NCBI RefSeq assembly: GCF_964355755.1
Contig: NC_092670.1
Coordinates: 25,719,795-25,783,794, forward strand
DNA: 64,000 nt
Direction of reading: 5' to 3'
DNA from: Antedon mediterranea
Taxonomy: Eukaryota > Echinodermata > Crinoidea > Comatulida > Antedonidae
Translations under genes and position numbers: made by a program
Shown: one piece after another, positions 1 to 11,289 of the stretch
Position numbering within the stretch: the stretch's first letter is position 1
Layout of the letters: each line of letters begins with the position of its first letter
The notes under the pieces: generated by a model
What the model was told of the DNA's origin: nothing
What the model saw: only the letters and a program-made list of their open reading frames with translations
Database searches by the model: none

Positions 1-670
1 TATATACCGGCTTTCTGTGAGAAAGGAGTCGGGCATATTCGGCCAATAAAAAGTCTCTGACAAAATAATTATTGAGGGCGTCCTTTAATGTTATTATTTT
101 TGTCTAGCGATGATATGGCGGCGAATGTCAAGTTACAGATTATTATCTTCCTTTATAGCATATTTATGCAATACATGCTATGTACAGTATATTGTGCATA
201 TATTATACAGGTATAGCAATTAATTTGTCGTCATCGGCAATCTGTAAAACACCTTAGAAGGCTGTAGGCCTACAATTTACAAGGCGACGAAAGGTCAGGC
301 ACCAACAAACAAAGAGCTAAATGGCCTAGCCTAGCGGCCTATAGATTATGCTACAAATTTCTTCTTGTCCCCTTATTTTAAGCAGCTCTCTTATCTCATT
401 ATCCCTCCAGTTCGACATTATTATTGTTAATTGAATTGAATAGGCGCCAAAGTGATACACTTGACCGCGCAATGTGTAAAAGCCTCGACGGGGAACCCCG
501 GAATATAACGGCGATACGTTCTCACAGAATGCCCGTCTTGCTGGCATTGCGGGGAATATTACTAGGTCTAAAGCAGGTCATGTCGATGCCGGCATGGTGC
601 CGACATGATGCCAAGATGACCCGTTCTCACAGAAAACCATACCGGCATGGTAATGTAATTCATTGGACAT
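1..670. repeat. region with scattered inverted copies of a TTCTGTGAGAA-type motif
   Basis: TTTCTGTGAGAA at about 12-23 recurs inverted near 513-524 and 630-641, with CCGG-containing flanks (ATACCGG). It may be the remains of an inverted-repeat element cut by the window edge. No gene seen. Confidence 0.3.
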
Positions 671-1825
671 AGCCCAAAGAAAGCTTAGACCCACAAGAAT
701 AAAGAATGTGTAGGCTATAATTTGTGTAGGCCTACTGTATTTTTTTAATTCTGCTATTTTATTATCAAACAATATGCATGTAATCAAAGGAACTGCGCGT
801 ATATGAACACATGAGATGGGAAGGTTAGACCCACGAGAATAAAAAATGTATTTTTGTGTAATGTTTATTGTTTAATTTTGCTGACTCTAACACACACGTC
901 ACACACACCAACACAGCTACTACTAGAATAGACATGGGTTTAGAGAATAGTAATTAGGTCTAATAGTATCAATAGAAACTATAATTTTAACACGTAATTC
1001 TTTAGTAATAAATTATATTAAACACACCATAAACTAAAGGCTGATTATTTCGACAATCCACACAAAACGCCGCTATTCTATTATGAAATCGCACGCGGCA
1101 ACCACAGCGGAGATAGGCCTAGAATCGTACCGCACTTGTGTAAACTACTGTAATCACTTCTTGTTGCTATACGCTTGGGTGCACTCGGAACAAGAAAATT
1201 TAACTGATGAATTATTCATGTTTATTTTGTGACGTTTCATGAGGGGGTCCCCAACTTATGTACGAAAAAAAAAATCGCGGCCGGGAATTGCCAATTTGCC
1301 GACTAAATCAGTGTCATTACCTACGCCATTTTTGGTTTAAATAATTACATATAATTACGTTTTTTAGTAATTTATTTTATATATCACCATTGGAAATATC
1401 AATAAAACATGTTATTAAATGCTTATGAAATATATAAAGTTGTTTAGGCCTAATTAACGGAATTCGGACAAATTCATTGCTCTAACTTTGTGTAGTACGG
1501 TACCGATCAGAGAGCCATGTGACTTTATGGTAAACGCGCAAGAGAAACATTCCGCTGCCGGTGATTTGCATTCACCAATCAAATCAACCAGAATCCAAAA
1601 TCATTCAACCGTGAGTAATGCCAATCACGGGAAAGCCCAGCTTTGATTGGCTTACGATGACATCATATCACAATAATGGTGGTTTTGTAGTTGAACCTCG
1701 CGGAATATTCTGTTCTAAAAATGAAATACATGGATTTTTGTTATGGTATGTTTGCCTTTTCTGTAAAAAATGTGAATAATAAAGGCCTCATATCGAGAAA
1801 AAACCGGGGCTTTTGGCAAATATAT
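671..1825. other. intergenic, no gene recognised
   Basis: Contains a short direct repeat (TTAGACCCAC near 686 and 825). At 1575-1680 lies a cluster of CCAAT-type sites (CACCAATCAAA, GCCAATCACG, inverted TGATTGGC) plus TGACATCA, which would suit a promoter, but no convincing exon follows. Confidence 0.3.
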
Positions 1826-1829
1826 TTAA

Positions 1830-2240
1830 AGCCCGGCGCACACTAGAGCTTCCGGCTGAGCCAACTGCCACGAGTAACACTTGCCTCACAGTGTGCGCCG
1901 GGGATTTCGTGAGGAATCGGCCACGCGTGCCGCTGAGGAAAATATCTATCGTGTTTAATATTTTTTGGCACGCGTGCCATTTTCCTCAAGTGTGCGCCGA
2001 ACGTGAGCTTCCTGCTCACTAAAAAATTCCACTGCGCATGACATGACGTTCTGATTTATTATGATATTTCAGCGCGTGCTGAATAGCGTAGTAAGTAATT
2101 ATCCAATCAGAAAATCGCGTACTGAAGGCGTTTAGTGTGCGTCCGATAGAACGCGAACATAGTTTGCGGCAATTTTTTTAGTGAGCCAAGTGTTACTCGT
2201 GCCAGTTGGCTCAGCCGAAAGCTCTAGTGTGCGCCGGGCT
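1830..2240. mobile_element. 411-bp MITE with TAA target duplication
   Basis: Terminal inverted repeats of about 55 bp (outermost AGCCCGGCGCACACTAGAGC) are flanked on both sides by TAA. The 3-bp TAA duplication and GC-rich ends fit a PIF/Harbinger-type nonautonomous element. No coding capacity. Confidence 0.75.
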
Positions 2241-2243
2241 TAA

Positions 2244-2755
2244 GGGAAAAAGCACATGGCATGTGGAACTATATAATCTTAGCGTAGGAAGACATACAAA
2301 TCCCAGGTCATGAGAGGCTCAACTACAAAAACAATCTAGCGCGTACGGCCGTACGTGCTAGATAGATGATAAGATATTTTAACCACATTTTTTACGTGGT
2401 TGGTTAGATGTAATGAAAATTAAAAATAGTTGATCTGAAGGGAATGATATGATTATGTAAATAAACAAACACTCAAAAGAATTATGTTTACAGTTCAACT
2501 ATTGTCAGAATAATAGTTTATTCTTATTTGCCTAACTTTATTTTCCCCGGCACTTTTGTTTGCCGACGGACGCGATGATGTGCCGACGGACACAAAATCA
2601 GGGGAGGGGGAGGAGAGATACGCCACTGGATAGTACGCCACTGAGCAGTAGCCTAGTAAGCTAAGCAAGTTTAATAAATCCGGTCACATGTTTCGTCCTG
2701 ATTCTCCTATTTTATACTTTGTCAAATTCACGCTGGATACGGTATACATTTTGAC
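2244..2755. other. intergenic, near-perfect short palindrome
   Basis: Holds a near-perfect palindrome centred on TACGGCCGTA at about 2336-2361 and two copies of TGCCGACGGACRC near 2560-2590. No gene or downstream LRR exon found. Confidence 0.3.
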
Positions 2756-2809
2756 TAGGCCTGGGCTAGCCTAGGCCTAGGCCTATTCCTATTTATTATT
2801 GAAACTTAC

Positions 2810-2881
2810 AATGATTTTAGTTGGTGCAGTCCTGAGAAGTCACCCCGATTAACTGCAGAGACCTCATTAAAAGACATATTT
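2810..2881 (-). CDS. LRR protein, second exon: one 24-residue leucine-rich repeat
   Basis: This exon is exactly 72 nt, bounded by acceptor ATATATAG and donor ATT|GTAAGTTT, with phase 2 at both ends. Joined to exon 1 it reads as one LRR: an SFNEV core (the N of LxxLxLxxN), then DFSGLHQLKSL. The 72-nt symmetric-phase module, one repeat per exon, is the classical exon structure of extracellular LRR genes. The intron to exon 1 is 278 bp and is packed with TAGGCCTA words. I searched the minus strand from 2800 to 1 for a further 72-nt LRR module and found none, so the next exon is probably outside the window. Confidence 0.72.
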
Positions 2882-3159
2882 CTATATATTATAAACAAGA
2901 CAAGAAGTATGTTAAAAGGATACTGTTAAAATTAGTTGTCAGTAGATACACGCCTAGCCTAAGATAACGGCCTAAGCTGGTCTAATAGGCTATAGGCCTA
3001 GACATAACCTAGGCCTAGGCCTTAAATAGAAAGTTCTTGTAACATCTGGACATAATTATACGCCGGTACTGCCTAGCTAGGCCAGCCAGGCATAGCCTAG
3101 GCCAGCCAGGCATAGCCTAGGCTAGGCCTGTGTAAATAATTCATAAGCCTATAACTTAC

Positions 3160-3359
3160 ATAGAAGTAGTAAATGGTGGTCCAACATCAGCTAAATTTGA
3201 CGGAATCATCATAAGTTTGTGGCAAGAAATTGTACTAATATTGAAATCGAAGGCACAAATACAATTTATCGGACAAAACTCAGGAGACGACAGTTCTGTA
3301 CTTAAAACGAAAGCATTTGTAAGTGAAAATACAACCATAAAAAATGTTAATACATACAT
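3160..3359 (-). CDS. LRR protein, first coding exon (signal peptide + LRRNT)
   Basis: The minus strand encodes 66 residues plus two bases and ends at a consensus donor (AT|GTAAGTT). Residues 1-20 form a hydrophobic signal peptide starting MYVLTFFMVVF. Residues 29-46 carry four cysteines spaced C-x3-C-x-C-x10-C, followed by MMIPSNL, which is the N-terminal cap (LRRNT) of extracellular leucine-rich-repeat proteins. The phase-2 end joins in frame to the 72-nt LRR exon at 2810-2881. The ATG is the first in frame ahead of the signal peptide. The product should be secreted or a type I/7TM receptor ectodomain. The C-terminal part lies beyond the left edge, so subfamily (LGR, Slit, peroxidasin-like or other) cannot be decided. 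The reading as an LRR start is fairly secure; the full product is unknown. Confidence 0.72.
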
Positions 3360-3550
3360 GATTATTAAACTAAAAACGAATGCACAACATTTTCAAGAAT
3401 TTGTTAGCATTTACGAATAAAAATAGCGTGCTTGTTTAGCGCGTGCTATACGTTCTACGATGCGCGCCTGCGTGAAATTTGCTTAGAGGGAATGCCCGCG
3501 CACACTAGAACCAAAGAACTCCTGGGGCGGATTGCTATAAGCGGTCTATC

Positions 3551-5955
3551 GCCCGTATTCTTAAACCGGACTTTAGTCGTAGTTCGAGCTAAAACTAAAA
3601 AAATGACGTCATTTTAATTCATAAACCGAACTTCAACTAAATCACCGACTAATACCCCTTTCACACCAAAAGCAAAACTCCGGAGACACTCCGGAGACAC
3701 CCCGGAGTTGACGCCCCGCTGTTTGGTGTGAAAGGTAAAATCAAGCAACTCCGGAGTTTAAAACTGCGGGGTTGAACAGCTGAACATTCTCCGGAGAGCG
3801 AACTGCGGGGACACCCCGGTGTTTTGGTGTGAAAGGTACCAACATCAAACTCCGGAGTGTTTCGGGTCAAAAGGTCATCCTCACACGATCACTCATTGCT
3901 TTAGTTTTATTTAAATACTTTAAATATTTGTACAAAATATATAGCGGGTTTAAAAAATAATAAGTAGTATAAATAAAATATTATATTACTTCTGAGACTT
4001 TTGAAAGTAATTATTAAATTAAAAATATTGTTAATTAAAATTATTCTAATGATCGTTGCGATGTAAACAAACAAAATAGAGGGCGACATTTACAATTTTA
4101 TTTTATAAACTCCGGAGTTGCTAGGTTGGTGTGAAAGGGGTATCTCCAGAGTTTCTCGACGTTTTGAATGGTCATAAACCCCGGGGTGTCTCCGGAGACA
4201 CTCCGGAGTTTTGGTGTGAAAGGGGTATAAATCAGGCCAACCTCGACTAAATCGAGACGGATTTTGATCGATTTTTTTAGTCCTGGAGGGGGCAGGCTAA
4301 ATGGTCGACTAAATGGTTTTTAAACGATGTTTATAAAAAACGTAACAGTCATTGAGTTGTTATATTGGCCAGATATTGAAGAATGAAATATCTATATTTA
4401 TATTAGCTTAATTAAATATACATTGGTATAAGTTATAATAATGAAAATCATCTTTATTTACAACTGTATACAAATTACATTATTTTCTTCGCGCAAGTCC
4501 GACTTGAGCTACGTCACGCCATAGCGACAATGGGAGATGCGGCAATTCACCACGCGATGGAATGTTTAGGGGGCCTAGCGCTTTCTTGTCACGCTATGAA
4601 GTGCGTGGTTCGTGGCGATCATACTTTGTTGGGGGCCTAGAAAATATAAAAGTTACCGTACCGCCATGGTTCCTAAATATATTTTGAAGATTTTATTTGT
4701 TGTTAATCAAAAGTACTTCACTGTTAAATTAATACTGATCTTGTTCTAATAATTAACGATTCAAATTATTTTTCATGTATAGTCCTGATGCGTAAAAAGT
4801 GTTGTAAGAAATGGAAAGTGATATCAATGCGCAAAATTTCGTCTGCTCCTCAAATACTCTCTTGTCATTGGCCAATGTATAGCCTTTGTTACCCAGACGT
4901 GTGCAACTCGACTAAAAGCTCGACTTCATTAAGTCGAACTGCAAACTTCGACTACTTCGTTTTTGAATCGAATTTGAAGTAATAGCTCGAACTACGACTT
5001 TTTCAAGTCGAATTTCGAACTACGACTAACGCCCGTATTCTTAAACCGGACTTTAGTCGTAGTTCGAAGTTCGACTTGGAAAAGTCGTAGTTCGAGCTAT
5101 TACTTCAAATTCGATTCAAAAACGAAGTAGTCGAAGTTTGCAGTTCGACTTAATGAAGTCGAGCTTTTAGTCGAGTTGCACACGTCTGGGTAACAAAGGC
5201 TATACATTGGCCAATGACAAGAGAGTATTTGAGGAGCAGACGAAATTTTGCGCATTGATATCACTTTCCATTTCTTACAACACTTTTTACGCATCAGGAC
5301 TATATACATGAAAAATAATTTTAATCGTTAATTATTAGAACAATATCAGTATTAATTTAACAGTGAAGTATATTTGATTAACAACAAATAAAATCTTAAA
5401 AATATATTTAGGAACCATGGCGGTACGGTAACTTTTATATTTTCTAGGCCCCCAACAAAGTATGATCGCCACGAACCACGCACTTCATAGCGTGACAAGA
5501 AAGCGCTAGGCCCCCTAAACATTCCATCGCGTGGTGAATTGCCGCATCTCCCATTGTCGCTATGGCGTGACGTAGCTCAAGTCGGACTTGCGCGAAGAAA
5601 ATAATGTAATTTGTATACAGTTGTAAATAAAGATGATTTTCATTATTATAATTTATACCAATGTATATTTAATTAAGCTAATATAAATATAGATATTTCA
5701 TTCTTCAATATCTGGCCAATATAACAACTCAATGACTGTTACGTTTTTTATAAACATCGTTTAAAAACCATTTAGTCGACCATTTAGTCTGCCCCCTCCA
5801 GGACTAAAAAAATCGATCAAAATCCGTCTCGATTTAGTCGAGGTTGGCCTGATTTAGTCGGTGATTTAGTTGAAGTTCGGTTTATGAATTAAAATGACGT
5901 CATTTTTTTAGTTTTAGCTCGAACTACGACTAAAGTCCGGTTTAAGAATACGGGC
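3551..5955. mobile_element. head-to-head pair of about 0.9-kb inverted-repeat elements forming a giant palindrome
   Basis: CCCGTATTCTTAAACCGG occurs at about 3552, again at the centre near 5032, and inverted at about 5937-5954. The two halves are near-identical reverse complements: a 64-codon stretch is identical in both arms (about 4788-4982 plus, 5100-5309 minus). The right copy is bounded by the repeat at both ends. The left copy lacks its inner terminal repeat and carries the nested 575-bp MITE. No transposase is recognisable. A partial third terminus follows at about 5958-5982. Confidence 0.75.
3653..4227. mobile_element. 575-bp MITE nested in the palindrome's left arm
   Basis: Ends TACCCCTTTCACACCAAA and its inverse, flanked by TAA at 3650-3652 and 4228-4230. 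The right arm of the surrounding palindrome gives the empty site (one TAA), which fixes the 3-bp duplication. The interior repeats CTCCGGAG words and several inverted subterminal copies of the end. PIF/Harbinger-type by duplication length. Confidence 0.85.
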
Positions 5956-5982
5956 GTAAATTCCGGTTTAAGAATACGGGTG

Positions 5983-7634
5983 ATAGACTCTTTTCTCATA
6001 CGTTTTTGGGTCCAGCAGGTTAGACCTATAAATTAGTCGAGAGGTGTGATGTGCCGAAGGCTAGAGGGCGTACTCCAGACTGAAAAGTGATTTCAACAGG
6101 AGGCCGTAAATGTGTTCAAACACATTATTTAATATAAAAAATAATAATCTAATATTATACAGACATTGCCTGCTTAGACATCCAAGAGAATGATATTTTG
6201 TTTGAGGGAATATATATTTCCCGAAGTGCTAGCTGATAGAAATATATTTCTCAAAAACATCATTCCCAAGGGGTTTTTAAAATCTTAAAAGGCGATATCT
6301 AGTATATAATACCCTTTTTACACTATCGACTGAGAGAGGAACACGAGTTGAACTCGGAGGCAATTTCCATTTACACTAGCCAAAAAAACTGCGAGATGAA
6401 CTTGAGTTGCGCCCATTTACACTACATCGATCACCCCGGTGCTGTCAATCAAATTACTATTGCAAGCGCACACGTGGAACTTAACTGACTATGGTTTAAA
6501 CGTTTAACACTGGAACATATCGACAAATCTCATATAAAAACATAATAATCCGAATTTACACACAATTTATTTAATTTTGAATATAGTCCAGTGTTATATT
6601 TTCTTTGTGGCTATTAAGATTATCATTTATTATTTTAAAAATTAGGGCCTAACAATTATTTTTCTTTTTAAAATGACTACATTTCCGCCTTGTAGACTGC
6701 ACGTACATTAAATAGGCCCTAAATTGTTAGGTTGCCGTAAAAATAGGGTAGGTACGGTAAGTATTTAAAATAAAAAATGTATTTGTTAATTAGCATAACA
6801 ATCAATGAAGGAAAATTATTATATGGTACTTTTTCTGTTCCTAAAAAAGATATCATTTTCATCCATTGAGACGTCAGTATTATATATATTTCTCTCTCTT
6901 TCAATAATTAAGCCTACATAGAATCGGTCACACAATATTACATTATTTTAGGCTTTCTGGTAAGGTAGAATGCACACGAACATTTCAATATTTTCAGCAG
7001 AAAAGAAAAGTCATAAATTTGTTTGTGCCTTTAAAAGAAAATAACGAACAGCACAACATATCGTACAATTATTGTTTTAAGCAAAAAAGGTGTATTTTAA
7101 GCAAAAAAACCTATTTTGTTTGCATAATATATTGTATTTCTGTGACAACATGTTAAATTTTCACGTCAATGACCTTTAACAGCTCGGTGTTGAACCACAA
7201 AAACCGTTTACACTTCGTGTCTCCGATGTAGATTCGACTACACCGGAGAATGTACACCGGAAAACATTCAGCTTCGTTTCACCCCGGGGAGAGCACACCG
7301 GGGTGGTCGGATTTTCCCATTTACACCAGTCAATAAAAACCACAACACCGGAGTTTAACGGCCCGGTGTACTAACAACTGCGGGGTTACACCGCTGTTAC
7401 GGTGATAGTGTAAAAGGGGTATTATATAGCCAACAACAAGTTGAATATCTACTGCTGAGTCAGGTGTAGCTAGGCCTCCTTTAATGTAATATTAAGCCTG
7501 CCTAGTTAGGCGTTCCGAAGAATAATATACAGATAATTACTAATTACGCCCTCTAGCCTTCGGCACATCACACCTCTCGACTAATTTATAGGTCTAACCT
7601 GCTGGACCCAAAAACGTATGTGAAAAGAGTCTAT
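5983..7634. mobile_element. inverted-repeat element of about 1.65 kb
   Basis: The segment 5983-6073 is repeated inverted at 7544-7634; the outer end is ATAGACTCTTTTCTCATACG with small differences between copies. The interior is an older repeat, shared with about 47455-47800, that is itself interrupted by the MITE at 6310-7421. Confidence 0.65.
6310..7421. mobile_element. 1.1-kb MITE of the TACCCYTTTNACAC family
   Basis: Left end TACCCTTTTTACACTATC, right end its near-exact inverse. Flanking triplets are TAA and TTA, compatible with a degenerate TWA duplication. The homologous repeat near 47650 lacks the insert and serves as an approximate empty site. Subterminal blocks repeat ACACCGG words. 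Confidence 0.7.
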
Positions 7635-7727
7635 GAGGGCTCACGGTTGAACGATTTTGGATTCTCGCCCTTTAATTGGTTGCCGCAAATCAACAGACTG
7701 CGGAAGAATTTTTACGTCACGTGTTGT

Positions 7728-7990
7728 CTCTGTTGAGTGGAGTTGTGGCTTGGTGGTTATGATGCTTGGCTACCACTCCAAGGGTCCTGAGTTCAAGTCC
7801 CGTCACATGTCAGGATTTTTTCTAAGGACCAAATTACAACTCCCCTCCCAAAGACTTGTAATAAGACTTTGTTTATGTAGAGCATCTTGTGTATATGTTT
7901 GTCTTGTAAAACTCTGAGGGTTCCTAATGATCAGCATTAGCTGGATGGATCACCCTCATTAAATATGGTTTAAAAAAAAAAAAAAAAAAT
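7728..7990 (+). mobile_element. tRNA-derived SINE with poly(A) tail
   Basis: An A-box-like GTGGCTTGGTGGTTATGATG and a B box (GAGTTCAAGTCCC) are about 35 nt apart. The 3' tail (AATGATCAGCATTAGCTGG through ATCACCCTCATTAAATA) ends in a run of 18 A. A second copy of the tail lies inverted near 63445-63510, and a diverged full copy near 51905-52080. Confidence 0.75.
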
Positions 7991-8189
7991 GATTCCTTGG
8001 CAATAAAATATTCACTTAGGCCTAGGTCGTTTAAATTTAAAGAAGATTTCCATCAATAAGCCTACATTAATGATAATACTATTAATTTTATTATCAGGTA
8101 GGCCTAGGCCGAATAAATAATAATTCGTTTTCTTCGAGGAGCCGAATCACCGGATGTATTAACCAATAACAAACGGTCTTTCATCACAT

Positions 8190-8405
8190 CTAGGGAGGGC
8201 TAACAACAAATGAGGGCACTATGTCTGCATAGTTTAAATAGTTTAGTTGATTAATTTCTTCAAGAAAGTTACGTGGCGTGACGTGTAAAACGTTGTCTTG
8301 TGATGGTGTGGACAAATCATCCCGAGTTGATGACTCAGTAGATGACTTTTGTTTATTTATTGCCAAACACGAGTGTTGCCACACGAAAATTACAGTCAAT
8401 ATCAT
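8190..8405 (-). CDS. unassigned 71-codon ORF with signal-like N-terminus
   Basis: Begins MILTVIFVWQHSCLA, which could be a signal peptide, followed by a Ser/Thr-rich stretch and TPRNFLEEINQLNYLN. The ORF closes at TAG with no convincing donor, except a weak one after codon 47. Upstream (toward 8530) lie an inverted CCAAT box and a CACATGAC E-box. No recognised family; may be chance. Confidence 0.2.
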   Translation of the reverse strand: MILTVIFVWQHSCLAINKQKSSTESSTRDDLSTPSQDNVLHVTPRNFLEEINQLNYLNYADIVPSFVVSPP

Positions 8406-8747
8406 CGTACTCGAGAATTTGCTGGATTTTATATGTTTAATGACAGGGACACGTCAATTCATCGTACTCGAGGATATATACGATTTACGATCCTCGCAGC
8501 GGTAGTCATGTGATGCAGTTTCAACCAATCACGTTCACGTATTTACATAGGCTATGTAATTTTATACATTAAAGAACACATAAATTACAACACATTTTCT
8601 TTTCAAAGTACATTTTGTTAATCGCAATGGAATGAATAATTTATTGGTAGTTTTTGGAATTTTGTATACAAGGATGATATAGAATACGTTCGCGTTATTT
8701 TATATGCTTCATGCGCTGCGTTGCATATTGTTCTCACGCAAATAGGC

Positions 8748-8813
8748 TCAAGACAGGCGTATAGTAGTGCGTACTGCGTAGGGCATATCTGATTGGTCTG
8801 TTTCAGCCGCCAT
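8748..8813 (-). CDS. candidate 5' exon or short ORF with strong Kozak context
   Basis: The minus-strand sequence CAAGATGGCGGC combines a near-ideal Kozak start with a YY1-type motif, typical of animal TATA-less promoters. It opens MAAETDQSDMPYAVRTTIRL, then TGA. A possible donor (GCA|GTACGC) lies inside. Inverted CCAAT sites lie nearby. It may be the first exon of a gene whose later exons I cannot see, or chance. Confidence 0.2.
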   Translation of the reverse strand: MAAETDQSDMPYAVRTTIRLS

Positions 8814-10799
8814 CTTGTTGGTTCCCTCTCCATGGAGAATCACTTTTGAACTGAGATAACATTGGAGTTTACTATCTACCCTTCGGCTATATAAAATCTC
8901 TATATTCTAAAGATTAACTTTAACTTTAAATTAACAATTTCAGTCATTTTTAGAGCAATATGAAAATTCAAATATACAAATTGCATATTTTATTATTAAT
9001 TACTTAAAACTACGGTCGTAAGAAAGTAAACTTTCCGTAGTCCGATTTAGATGAAATTTAAAAAAGATGTTCAGCAATATCTTGTTATTGTCAATTAATC
9101 CTCGACGCAAACATTTGAACAATTCACTCATAGTGCACCACCCACGACCACCAGAAAGTGAATAAATAAACTGTATTAACATGGCCACCTATAGCTATAC
9201 ATCTTCCGTTCTGTTTACTATGGATCTACCTCTTAAAATGTTTGTAGACATTTGTAGGCCTATGTTCATATATCTTCTCGCAGCCCTCACTTGTAATTTG
9301 CAATTTCTAGTATAGATTTGATTTCCACGAGTGTTGAACTAATTTTATAACTACAGTATGCCTATAGGCACCTACATTAAATCACAAATGAAAGATTTTG
9401 TTTAACATCAACCGAGACAGCTGGTTCTTAACCAATATTGATGGATGAGCTAAAAGTTTCATCTTGAAGGCTCTTTATGGGAAAAAACATCAAGAGATAG
9501 ACTATCGTATTAAAAAGGAAAATCTTAAAAATAAAAGATTTGTGTTGTTATAAGTATTACTATTATATAAAGACATAAAACATCACCATAATCGTCAAGT
9601 CAAAATGAAACTAACAATATATGCCCCCACATCACATTCATCAATTGTTCAAGATTATTTAAAGGCTCTAATATCAAATGTAGAACTAACAGTGAGAACA
9701 ACACCGTAAAACTTCGTCAAGAAGCCCATCTCGAAACCACCTCTGTGGCTTTCAAAAATAATCTAAAAAAGAAGCTCATATTTCAAGATAGATTGTATCT
9801 GAAATACGGTATCAATTAATGACAATCAAGCTTCATATATTTATTCTTTATTGTTTTCAAAATGGTACTTCGATTGCATCTTGTATCTTCTTCTTGTCTG
9901 CTTTGTTGACAAAAATGTAGAATTTAAATCAAAATCAAATCAAATTACTTTATTTCCTCCTCAATAGAAAAATATTTTGAGTGTATTTCATAGTATAGTA
10001 CATACTAATCATTTGGTTAAAAGAAATTAAATTATCTAAGAATAATATAACAATAAAAATAAAAATAAAGAATAATATAAAACACTTTACTTTAAAATAT
10101 GAAATAGAAAATAAAACTATACATAAAAAACCTCATAATTGTATACAGATAAATAAAAGTCACACATTATACATCCTTCTATAGTCTGATGGAATACGGT
10201 ACAAATTAATTAAAATATCTCTTTGTTCGACTATTGCAAGACCTCAGAAAGTTAATAGTATTTGTTCAAAGGATGATTTAAATTGTAACTTAGCCTTAGT
10301 GACTATTTCCCACCATAACAGGCCAACACTTTAAATAAGGAAATAAATGACTCCTTATAAAATGCAATTGAGAAAATTGCATATTCGAAAATTGAAGTTT
10401 AACCAAATTTAATCAAATTAGAAAGCATCTAAGTGGAATAATTATCATTGCAGTCTCCTTTTCATTTATTATTATTAATGTAGATTTATTAGGTTTACTC
10501 TATTAATTATTAATGAGAAATCTGGCGTATTGTTAACCATACAGGTGTTTCTGTTTCCGTTTGTTTAAATGGAAATAATTATGTAAGGGCTATCTAAAGC
10601 AATTCACATTCGGTTCACTTATTCCTAAAGATTTCTAACAACTCTGCGGGATTAATCTAAATACCGTTATTGCCGTTCGCTCTAAATTATAATACTGTGT
10701 ATGCAAAAACAAAATAAAAGAAACACTAACTGATTGATTTAAAAGAAATGTATTTATTCAAAATGAATATTAGTATACAAAAATATGAAATAAAGATGA

Positions 10800-10940
10800 A
10801 TGAATCTCACAAAAGACAGGGAACAACAAGTTTGCTCTAAATGTATTGTATACAACAAATTAGCCTCAATGACGTTTCCCAATAAAATACCGAAGATCAT
10901 CGAGCCTTTACATTTGAATCAAACGTGTTCAGAGAGGTAA
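10800..10940 (+). CDS. unassigned 46-codon ORF
   Basis: Opens MNLTKDREQQVCSKCIVYNK and contains one C-x2-C. It ends AGG TAA, which also reads as a donor (GAGAG|GTAAAT). It lies about 350 bp upstream of a LINE reverse-transcriptase remnant and could be retroelement-derived. Not recognised. Confidence 0.15.
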   Translation: MNLTKDREQQVCSKCIVYNKLASMTFPNKIPKIIEPLHLNQTCSER

Positions 10941-11289
10941 ATTGATAGCGATGATAAAGGTAATGTTTTGTAAGTTTAATGGAAGACCTCTAATAGCAAA
11001 ATGTTCAATATTTTCCATATTCATTGAAATTAATAAACATAATAATTTAGTTAGACCTTTTATTAATTATATTAATAGGTGTATATTTTTATTGTGCGAT
11101 CCGCAGCTTGCAATTCACAATGAAACGTGCGTGTTTTCAGCTGTTTTATGACTACTTATATAGGATAGGTGTATTTCACGATTATTAGGTATAGGGTATT
11201 AGATAATAGTATAAATTCACTTTAAAATAGTAAAAATTACACATACCATACCACCCAAAACCTCGGTGTATTAATAATGTTAACGCTTT

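Larger units (their letters stand above)
8156..11285. other. AT-rich intergenic DNA
   Basis: Apart from the weak ORFs at 8190-8405, 8748-8813 and 10800-10940 I see no gene. Near 9700-9800 a stretch (AGAAGCCCATCTCGAAACCA) resembles an inverted stretch near 17990-18050, so it is probably an old repeat. Confidence 0.3.

Noticed and set aside
1684-2326. Outer inverted pair TTTTGTAGTTGAACCTC / GAGGCTCAACTACAAAA around the MITE at 1830
   Set aside because: The match is only about 18 bp and does not extend in either direction, so a second element is not supported.
4788-5309. Two identical 64-codon ORFs in the palindrome arms
   Set aside because: They are the same noncoding element sequence read from both arms; identity reflects the palindrome, not selection on a protein.
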